Positions 39,901-45,182 of a stretch of 45,182 nt of DNA are shown piece by piece. The DNA is from Candidatus Wallbacteria bacterium (GTDB lineage Bacteria > Muiribacteriota > UBA6191 > JACPRK01), in assembly GCA_016213845.1 (NCBI GenBank), contig JACQZN010000027.1, positions 1 through 45,182 on the forward strand, written 5' to 3'. The translations under genes were made by a program, and so were the position numbers. The notes beneath the pieces are model-generated. The model saw only the letters and a list, made by a program, of their open reading frames with translations. It was not told the DNA's origin and ran no database searches. Within the stretch, counting starts at the first letter, position 1. Every line of letters starts with the position of its first letter.

Positions 39901-41151
39901 TCCCTTGAGCTTGGCCTGGCCCAGGGACTGCACCTCGAACGAGGAGCCTACCGCTTCGACCACTCGATCGCTCAGTAGGACCTGTCCGGGCTCTGCCTTC
40001 GTCATCAACCGGGCCGCCATGTTGACCATCGAGCCGTTGGCGCTGTAGCAAGTGCGCTTGGTGCCACCGTAGCTGCCGCAGTGGATGCGACCGTACGTGA
40101 TTCCAATCTGGACGCCCTTGACGAAGTCGAAGATCTCGGTGGCCCGCACGAGCTCGGTGGCAGCAGTGACCGCCCGGAGGCGGTCGTCGTCGTGAGCCAC
40201 GGGCACGCCGAAAATGCAGAACATGTAGGTCCCCTTGTCCATCGACAGTGACAAGGTGTAGCCGCCGTAGGAGCTCAGGATGCGCTGGGTCCAGACGATG
40301 AAGCGGTCGAGCTTCTCTCCGGCCTGCGGATCGCGCTCGAAGTCCAGGCCGGTGAACTTGACGAACATCGGCGTGGCCAGCCGGAGCTCCGAAAGATAGA
40401 TGCCTTGCCCGGCCTTGACCCTGTCGTAGATCGGCGGCAGGACCCAGGTGCGCGCCTCCAGCTCCGGGAGGTCCTCTTCGGGCTCTCCGGTGCCGGTATC
40501 GCATTCGCCAGCCACGGAGCTGGCCTCGCCTGCGACGAAGGCGGCGCGCTCCTGTAGACCCCGATCCGTGCACCAGCTGAGCACTCGAACCCGGTCTCGA
40601 AGCGTCTCGACCAGGTCGGCCCCGGCAAGGATCTCTCCTTTCTCTGTGACATCGGCCAGTCGCATGAGCCGGTCGACGAGCTCGCCCGCGAGGACATCGA
40701 GGCGCTGGATTTGCGGGTCGCCGACCACGAAGCGGTGGACAGAGCCGGCCAGCACGTTCAACTTTATGGCGAGCGAGATGGGAATGCCGGATGGGGTGGT
40801 GGTCTGGGCGTAGTTCCGCATGACCGCATGACAGGCCAGGGCGCTGGCCACGGCCCGGCTGCCGTCGTCGCGGTCGTACCAGCAGGTCAACGAGTCGCCC
40901 GAAATGAGGACCACGCTGCCGCCGAAGCGCCCTATCTCGCTGGTCAGCTTGTCATACAGCTCGTCGAGAATCGCCCCGAGCTCGTCTGCGCCTCGGCGTG
41001 GCCCCAGCGCCTCGAAGAGGGCTTCGGTCAGTGGCGTGAAGCCCGAGATGTCTGCGTAGAGCAAGCCCCCACTGGAACTGGTCGGCAATGCCCCACCGGC
41101 CGCGAGAACGCGCTTCCGGTCGACCGGAATGTAACGGCTGAGAGTCTCCAC
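36916..41151 (-). CDS. Soluble adenylyl cyclase-like protein (C1-C2-NTPase-TPR)
   Basis: The 1411-aa product has two class III cyclase domains. C1 (about 25-190) holds both metal Asp: LYADISGFTPLTEAL (D34) and LISGDSLTCWYD (D86). C2 (about 255-430) holds the base-binding Lys in SMDKGTYMFCIFG (K306) and the Asn/Arg pair in SMVNMAARLM (N377, R381). The two halves would form one composite active site making cAMP from ATP. An AAA/STAND-type NTPase follows (Walker A GEAGIGKS at 485-492, and LMLVIEDAHWLD), then a long TPR-like tail. Order, length and motif spacing match human soluble adenylyl cyclase. The start is GTG 41151 with GGGGAGGG just upstream; ATG-only callers would miss it. Confidence 0.92.
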   Translation of the reverse strand: METLSRYIPVDRKRVLAAGGALPTSSSGGLLYADISGFTPLTEALFEALGPRRGADELGAILDELYDKLTSEIGRFGGSVVLISGDSLTCWYDRDDGSRAVASALACHAVMRNYAQTTTPSGIPISLAIKLNVLAGSVHRFVVGDPQIQRLDVLAGELVDRLMRLADVTEKGEILAGADLVETLRDRVRVLSWCTDRGLQERAAFVAGEASSVAGECDTGTGEPEEDLPELEARTWVLPPIYDRVKAGQGIYLSELRLATPMFVKFTGLDFERDPQAGEKLDRFIVWTQRILSSYGGYTLSLSMDKGTYMFCIFGVPVAHDDDRLRAVTAATELVRATEIFDFVKGVQIGITYGRIHCGSYGGTKRTCYSANGSMVNMAARLMTKAEPGQVLLSDRVVEAVGSSFEVQSLGQAKLKGIEGEVKLHRLGRSKSAATGTAGARKLSALRGELAQKSMVGRVAERELITREIEALRAGGAGNVVIVEGEAGIGKSRLVAQMLKEADARDVSTLLAVGDAIEHSTLYHAWRPVFHQLFDMDAAAAGLEARRERVLAELAGDEEALRFAPLLNAVLPVDLPENEVTSQMDGSVRQDNTEHLLARLLKTLAARRVGLTDGRPVSLMLVIEDAHWLDPQSWSLANRIHKQVRHCLMLVATRPISDPVPLEYKSLRAADGVHHLALQNLPFEDTVELIKLRLAVDKLPQVLVDVVRDKAEGHPFFSEEIVYALRDSGQISIEAGVCKLPAGTTAESLNVPDTVEGVVTSRMDILSLSQQLTLKVASVIGRAFSMRALSEVFPVSCAGAVLLSDLDTLVRLDLTPVEAPEPNSTYIFKHVITQEVAYGLMVSKQRRELHEAVARWYERTYADDLRPHYQILAHHWGQAEVDHKAVEYLEQSAENALTQFANDLVIANIKRCETIAASSRDPRLMVDDTRRALWYRYLGDACRASGKITDARQYYPKAVALQGKPLPETRLGIAIELLLTAARQYLYLKVLPKSWIRKPDSMRASILERAVTWEHLAHILYFTMEPVACLLAAMVGANIAEEAGPSPELARAYSSLFTCFGSMGKLKLSAYYERVATGLCEQVNELGVYSWYYQLMSVTALGQGRFAKAEANAIKGQEVDERLGAWKPWEDVTWLYTSTMLFWGRLDRSWELGKALEASGLRRSDPHSTAIARLNLAENAMRRGRSAEAWDLVQSVIATFDKNTGLLELIRAYGDGSLLLLRLGRREEAWTHLQKYLEVCKGHQPSSCYVLEGYASAAEVGVRLAEEADQAGAPAPRETLLKAAEAACSWMATFAGVFRIGIARAHLWTGRLAELRNGSSPTPIAEYRAGLDWARQLQMPYDEALLCAALERQLPQGNTERGRLLTRARDVLEGFGASDSIGDLVPSLATRIAPQGAGEGSPGAHEGFLPD

Positions 41152-41405
41152 TGCGCCCTCCCCTGCTGACTTTGGTTGTCCCCACCTGTGCTCGGCGTCG
41201 GTACGACTCCGTTAGTGGGTGCATGCTCTCAACGGTAGCACGGGGTACCAAATTTGCGCACAAGGGACCGGCCCCCCGGAAGTCGAGCGCTCACGAGGCC
41301 TGGCAGCAGGGGGCGCTGAACGCGCGATGCGACCTCGGATGCCGGTTCAGGAGCGCGTGATTCGGGGGCCATCAGCCGTGGCGCTGCTGTCTGGAAAACT
41401 GGGCC

Positions 41406-42227
41406 ATGGTACCCTCGTCGGCGAAGCGCTCGATGAACTGGGAGATCCGCCAGGGGCTGCCGAAGGCGACGAGCGCGGCGCTGGGCGCCGCGAGCGTGGC
41501 GCTTGCTTTGCTGCTCTGGCTTTCGGTGACCTGGAGCGCCGACGTCGAGCAGCGGTGGGTCTCGCCGCTGGTGCTGCCGTCGCCGGGCGATGTCGTTCAC
41601 AGCTTCGGGCCGCTCCACTGGACCCAGGGGCTGACACGCGGCGTCGTCTACAGCCTGGCGCGCGTCACGGCCGGCTTCCTGCTCGCAGCGGCCGTCGCGA
41701 TCCCGCTTGGCGTGGCAATGGGTGCCTTCACGCAGGTGCGCGCCTTCGTCGGGCCGCTCTCGGTCATCGGCGGTTACGTCCCGATCGCGGCGCTGGTCCC
41801 CCTCACCATCAGCTGGTTCGGCCTGGGTGAGAGTCAAAAGGTCGCTTTTCTCTTCATTGCGTCGTTCTTCATGCTCCTGCCGATGGTCGTCAAGTCGATC
41901 GCCGACGTCGACGAGGTCTACCTCCAGACCGGCTACACGCTCGGCGCCTCGCGCTGGCAGACCATCCGCCACGTGCTGGTCCCGGTCGCGGCCGGGGATA
42001 TCTACGATCACCTGCGAACCCTCTACGGCGTCGGCTGGGGTTACATCATCCTGGCCGAGCTGGTCGCCGCCGAGCACGGCCTGGGCCATATCATCCAGGT
42101 CTCGCAGCGCCGCGGCAGGATCGAAGAGGTCTTCGCCATCCTCCTCGTCATCCTGGCCATCGCCATCGCCATCGACCAGCTGTTCCGAGCCGTCGGCGAG
42201 CTGCTCTTCCCGTACCGGCACCGCTGA
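41406..42227 (+). CDS. ABC transporter permease, SsuC/TauC (NitT/TauT) family
   Basis: The 273-aa product has six or so transmembrane segments. The EAA loop that docks on the ATPase is visible: VYLQTGYTLGASRWQTIRHVLVPVA. It is followed by GWGYIILAELVAAEHGLGHIIQ, characteristic of the nitrate/sulfonate/taurine permease family. It would pair with the ATPase 9 bp downstream. The likely receptor is the membrane-anchored binding-protein/OmpA fusion 8 kb upstream on the same strand. Start ATG 41406 lacks a good ribosome site; ATG 41433 (MNWEIRQGL) is a plausible alternative. The 254-bp gap before it is shared with the divergent cyclase gene and should hold promoters for both, none of which is clear. 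Confidence 0.92.
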   Translation: MVPSSAKRSMNWEIRQGLPKATSAALGAASVALALLLWLSVTWSADVEQRWVSPLVLPSPGDVVHSFGPLHWTQGLTRGVVYSLARVTAGFLLAAAVAIPLGVAMGAFTQVRAFVGPLSVIGGYVPIAALVPLTISWFGLGESQKVAFLFIASFFMLLPMVVKSIADVDEVYLQTGYTLGASRWQTIRHVLVPVAAGDIYDHLRTLYGVGWGYIILAELVAAEHGLGHIIQVSQRRGRIEEVFAILLVILAIAIAIDQLFRAVGELLFPYRHR

Positions 42228-42236
42228 CGCCGTTCC

Positions 42237-43085
42237 ATGACCGAACACGCCTCCAAGGCTCTCTCCTCGGACCGGCCCCACGTGCCGAAGAGCCCGGACA
42301 ACCCGCCGGTCGTCGTCTTCCAGGACGTGACGAAGCATTTCGCTGCCCCCGGGGGCGGCGTCTTCACCGCCATCGAGCGGGTCTCATTCACGGTGGAAGA
42401 CATTCCAGGTCGCGGGGAGTTCATCTCGATCCTGGGGCCCAGCGGCTGTGGCAAGTCGACGATCCTGCGCATCCTGGCGGGCCTGAAGCCCTCCTTCCCG
42501 GCGACGGCAGGCACCGTGACCGTGAAGGGCCAGCCGGTGCTCGCTCCGGGCCCCGACCGAGGCATGGTGTTCCAGAGCTACAGCAGCTACCCCTGCTACA
42601 CGGTGCTCGAGAACGTCGCCCTGGGGCTGCGCTTGAAGGGCATGGAACGCGAAGAGCGCGAGGAGATCGCGCGCCACTGGATCCGACGCGTGCGGCTGGC
42701 CGGCAGCGAGCACAAGTACCCCCACGAGCTCTCGGGCGGCATGCAGCAGCGCGTCGCCATCGCCCGCACCCTCGCGGTGGAGCCCCGGATCATCCTGATG
42801 GACGAACCGTTCGGCGCCCTCGACCGCATCACTCGCTGGGAGATGCAGGACCTCATCGTCGAGCTCTGGTCCAACATCCACGCCACCGTCTTCCTCATCA
42901 CCCACGACATCCCCGAGGCCGTCCACCTGGGCGACCGCATCTTCATCATGAGCCCGTCGCCCGGCCGCCTGATAGAGGAGATCCACATCGGCCCGCCCAC
43001 CGGCCCCGCCGCCGAAGTGCAGCGGACCGCCGACTTCACCGCGCTCGCCAACGAGATCAGCCGGAAGGTCGAGAAGGCCGGCTGA
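42237..43085 (+). CDS. ABC transporter ATPase, SsuB/TauB (NitT/TauT) family
   Basis: The 282-aa product has all ABC ATPase motifs: Walker A GPSGCGKST (67-75), Q-loop in MVFQSYSSYP, signature LSGGMQQRVAIARTL, Walker B RIILMDEPFGALD and switch His in VFLITHDIPEAV. A 25-residue N-terminal extension precedes the usual beginning. It energises transport with the permease encoded 9 bp upstream; the two are surely co-transcribed. The family usually imports sulfonates, taurine, nitrate or thiamine precursors. The unusual partners here (PspA, OmpA-fused receptor, AAA ATPase) suggest the complex may serve an envelope role rather than simple nutrient uptake. Confidence 0.95.
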   Translation: MTEHASKALSSDRPHVPKSPDNPPVVVFQDVTKHFAAPGGGVFTAIERVSFTVEDIPGRGEFISILGPSGCGKSTILRILAGLKPSFPATAGTVTVKGQPVLAPGPDRGMVFQSYSSYPCYTVLENVALGLRLKGMEREEREEIARHWIRRVRLAGSEHKYPHELSGGMQQRVAIARTLAVEPRIILMDEPFGALDRITRWEMQDLIVELWSNIHATVFLITHDIPEAVHLGDRIFIMSPSPGRLIEEIHIGPPTGPAAEVQRTADFTALANEISRKVEKAG

Positions 43086-43092
43086 AGCGGGG

Positions 43093-43192
43093 GAGAATCG
43101 AGAATTGAGAATCGAGAAGCGAGAATGGCGGAATCGTAAGGCGGTGGGACGGGCTTTCTACTCACTACTCACTCCTCACTCCTCACTCCTCT
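43093..43192. repeat. Heptamer arrays 5a and 5b (GAGAATC and CTCCTCA units)
   Basis: Units GAGAATC, GAGAATT, GAGAATC, GAGAAGC, GAGAATG run from 43093 to 43127. After 30 bp, CTACTCA, CTACTCA, CTCCTCA, CTCCTCA, CTCCTCT run from 43158 to 43192. The second array ends 1 bp before the ATG of the next gene, leaving no Shine-Dalgarno sequence. The GAGAATC family also occurs at 21214. Confidence 0.95.
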
Positions 43193-43193
43193 C

Positions 43194-44051
43194 ATGACTG
43201 AAGAATCGCCTCCCAGCCCCGAGCGCCCCAACTTCTACAAGGCGGCGTTTCTGTCGCCGGCGAACCTGATGTTTCTGGCGGGGTTCGCGTTGCTCGGCGG
43301 CGTCTACAGCGGGTTCCTCTACATCGGTGCGGCCATCGAGCTGCTCTATCTGGGGTTCGTGCCGAACATGCCGCGCTTCCAGCGGATGGTGCGGGCGGAG
43401 CAGAACCGGTTCCTCGAGGTGAACTGGAAGGAGCAGGAGGAGCAGCTGCTGGACCGGCTGGCGTCGAAGGACCGCTCGCGCTACAAGGCGATCCAGGACC
43501 TCTGCGCGAAGATCGAGGCGCGCGCGGGCGCGCTCGACCCGTCGAACAGCGTGCTGGCGGGCCAGAACCTGGCAAAGCTGGGCTATCTGCAAGCCTCGTT
43601 CCTGCGGATGCTGGCGGCGCTGGCGCTTCTGCGCGAGTACCTGGCCGAGACCGATCCGCGCGTGCTCGAGAAGACCGTGTCGCGCTTGAACCAGGAGGCC
43701 GACCTGGCGCCGGCCAAGGTGCGCGAGGTCAAGCTCCAGAACGTGGCCATCCTCGAGCAGCGGCTGACCCACGTGAAGAAGGCCGACGAGCAGCGGCAGT
43801 TCCTGGAAGCCAGCCTCTCGACGCTGGAGGACACGCTCGGGCTGATCGGCGACAACGTCGTCACGATGAACAACCCGGCTGGAATCGCCGACCAGATCGA
43901 CCACGTCGTGACCAGCATGGAAGAGAACGAACGGCTCCTCGGCGAGATGCAGGCGATGTTCGCCGGCGGCACTCAGCCGGTCGCCGCGGCCGCCGACCCG
44001 GCCGACGGCGCCGAGCCCAAGAAGAGTCAAGAACGCCAGAAGGTCCGATAG
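43194..44051 (+). CDS. Membrane-anchored coiled-coil protein, unknown family
   Basis: The 285-aa product has two closely spaced hydrophobic segments near the N-terminus (ANLMFLAGFALLGGVYSGFLYIGAAIELLYLGFV). A long, charged, largely helical region rich in Leu/Glu/Lys/Gln heptads follows (KEQEEQLLDRLASKDRSRYKAI, VREVKLQNVAILEQRLTHVKK, IADQIDHVVTSMEENERLL). An Ala-rich tail follows. I do not recognise the family. The anchored helical bundle could be a substrate or docking partner for the AAA ATPase encoded 15 bp downstream, in the way ESCRT-III/PspA-like helices are handled by AAA proteins. ATG 43194 has no Shine-Dalgarno site; pyrimidine heptamers precede it directly. Confidence 0.8.
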   Translation: MTEESPPSPERPNFYKAAFLSPANLMFLAGFALLGGVYSGFLYIGAAIELLYLGFVPNMPRFQRMVRAEQNRFLEVNWKEQEEQLLDRLASKDRSRYKAIQDLCAKIEARAGALDPSNSVLAGQNLAKLGYLQASFLRMLAALALLREYLAETDPRVLEKTVSRLNQEADLAPAKVREVKLQNVAILEQRLTHVKKADEQRQFLEASLSTLEDTLGLIGDNVVTMNNPAGIADQIDHVVTSMEENERLLGEMQAMFAGGTQPVAAAADPADGAEPKKSQERQKVR

Positions 44052-44066
44052 ACCGAAGGAACCGAC

Positions 44067-45182
44067 ATGAGCCAGGAGACCACTCCGGCCCCCGCGGCCG
44101 CCCAGGAACCCCCGAAGCCACCGGCAGAAGCGGCCCCCGCCGCGCAGAAGCCCGATCCGCTGGCTTCGCTTCCACCCTGGGCGCGCGAGATGGCGCTCAA
44201 GTACAAGGGCGGCACCATCAGCGAGTTCATCATCCACGGGGCCGTGCAGGATCTGGTGCCGCTCAAGGACGGTACGGCCGCGCCCCGGTTCGTGGCGCTC
44301 AAGGAGTTCCTGGCCAAGGCGGTCTTCGCGCGCCGCGACGCCGTCATCTTCTATGACCAGGCCGGCGGCATCACCTTCGGCAACCCGGAGCTCTTGGCCG
44401 ACTTCAATCGCGTCGTCTCCGCCATCGACACCGCCGCGGGCACCAAGTTCGCCTCCGCCTTGCCGCGCGATCCGTCCCGCGCGCTCTTCCTCATCGAGCG
44501 TTTCATCCGGGCCCGCATCACCGGCCAGAAAGAGCCGATGCGCATCGCCGTCATCGTCGACCACGCCGGCACCGTCGTCAGCGCCGGCGACCCGGGCTCG
44601 ATGTCCTCCGACGAGATCGCCAGCCTAATCACGCTGATGAAGTGGTCCCACGACCCGGCCTTTCTGAAGGCCGACGTCACCATCTGTCTGGTCGCGGAGA
44701 ACCTGGCCGACCTCAACACGGCCCTGGTGCGCAATCCCTATACCGCCAAGATCGAGATCGACCTGCCCACGTTCGACGAACGCCTCGAGTTCATCCGCTC
44801 GCTCGCCAGCGAGCTGGCCTTCGACAAGGTCTCCAAGCTCACAGCCGAGACGCTCGCCGAGCTGACCGCCGGCTTGAACCGCGTCAACCTGATGCACGTC
44901 GTTCACCAGGCCGTGAAGAACGGCCAGACCTTGACCGGCACCTACGTCCAGGCGATGAAGAAGGAGCTGATCGAGAAGGAGTGCTACGGGCTCCTGGAGT
45001 TCCTGGAGCCGAAGTACTCCCTCGACATGGTCAGCGGCTGCGATACGGCCAAGCAGTGGCTCAAGGAGGACGCCCGCCTGGTCCAGGAGGGCAAGCTCGA
45101 CGCGCTGCCGATGGGGTACCTCATCTGTGGGCCTGTCGGCACCGGCAAGACGTTTCTCTCGCAGTGCTACACGGGCACGATC
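44067..45182 (+). CDS. Two-domain AAA-type ATPase (3' end outside window)
   Basis: The visible 372 residues start with a Pro/Ala-rich segment. A first AAA-like domain follows, keeping a Walker B-like strand (IAVIVDHAGTVV), a sensor-like CLVAENLADLN and a DLPTFDERLEFIRSL helix, but with no P-loop. A second AAA domain begins near residue 320 and has an intact Walker A, GPVGTGKT (355-362), just before the window ends. The inactive-plus-active layout resembles classical AAA proteins that remodel membrane or coiled-coil assemblies. AAGGAA lies about 6 nt before the ATG. It starts 15 bp after the coiled-coil gene and belongs to the same operon as the ABC genes. The reading frame is open to the last base. 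Confidence 0.88.
   Translation, partial: MSQETTPAPAAAQEPPKPPAEAAPAAQKPDPLASLPPWAREMALKYKGGTISEFIIHGAVQDLVPLKDGTAAPRFVALKEFLAKAVFARRDAVIFYDQAGGITFGNPELLADFNRVVSAIDTAAGTKFASALPRDPSRALFLIERFIRARITGQKEPMRIAVIVDHAGTVVSAGDPGSMSSDEIASLITLMKWSHDPAFLKADVTICLVAENLADLNTALVRNPYTAKIEIDLPTFDERLEFIRSLASELAFDKVSKLTAETLAELTAGLNRVNLMHVVHQAVKNGQTLTGTYVQAMKKELIEKECYGLLEFLEPKYSLDMVSGCDTAKQWLKEDARLVQEGKLDALPMGYLICGPVGTGKTFLSQCYTGTI

Noticed and set aside
43176..44564. 462-codon minus-strand frame across two genes
   Set aside because: It spans the coiled-coil/AAA operon antisense and lacks any domain; the plus-strand genes have coherent protein features.

Overview
The window is GC-rich, gene-dense DNA from a Gram-negative-type bacterium. 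Supporting signs are an OmpA-like peptidoglycan-binding domain, type IV pilin genes with sigma-54 promoters, a Tat-exported reductase and many large TPR/STAND proteins. The gene style would fit Acidobacteriota or a related deep lineage, but no rRNA or marker gene is present, so this is only an impression. No tRNA, rRNA, CRISPR array, transposase, integrase or phage gene was found.

Layout. 1-2.5 kb (+): the end of a LysM/lytic-transglycosylase gene, a secreted TPR protein and a glutaredoxin. 2.5-10 kb (-): two overlapping giant genes, each an NTPase-TPR protein ending in a degenerate class III cyclase domain. 10-12.4 kb (+): a 29-bp perfect inverted repeat, a near-consensus sigma-70 promoter and a secreted caspase-fold (C25-like) peptidase with a strong terminator. 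12.4-14.5 kb (-): two tandem type IV pilin paralogues, each with a -24/-12 promoter at the same distance from its start codon. 14.8-21.2 kb (-): an FGE-sulfatase-family protein, then a chain of four genes joined by 4-bp overlaps (VWA membrane protein, hotdog thioesterase, GT-C glycosyltransferase, AzgA-type purine permease). 21.4-24 kb (-): a thiolase and a TPR protein. 24-28.1 kb (+): an S55-type secreted protease overlapping a beta-propeller protein. 28.3-30.7 kb (-): an overlapping three-gene operon of a SpeD-like protein, a polytopic membrane protein and a membrane-anchored cyclophilin.

30.8-33.5 kb and 41.4-45.2 kb (+) hold what looks like one functional system in two blocks. The first block is PspA and a membrane-anchored NMT1-type binding protein fused to an OmpA domain. 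The second is an ABC permease, its ATPase, a membrane coiled-coil protein and a two-domain AAA ATPase cut by the window edge. Between the blocks lie about 8 kb of unrelated genes: a small secreted protein, a Tat aldo/keto reductase, a gluzincin-type peptidase, a SnoaL-like protein and a 1411-aa enzyme with the architecture of mammalian soluble adenylyl cyclase.

Several intergenic gaps carry arrays of degenerate 7-bp repeats. The heptamer changes between and within arrays while the period stays at seven. The same heptamer families recur at loci many kb apart, and arrays run into stop codons or end at start codons. Together with the split PspA/ABC/AAA system, these arrays are the most unusual features of the window.
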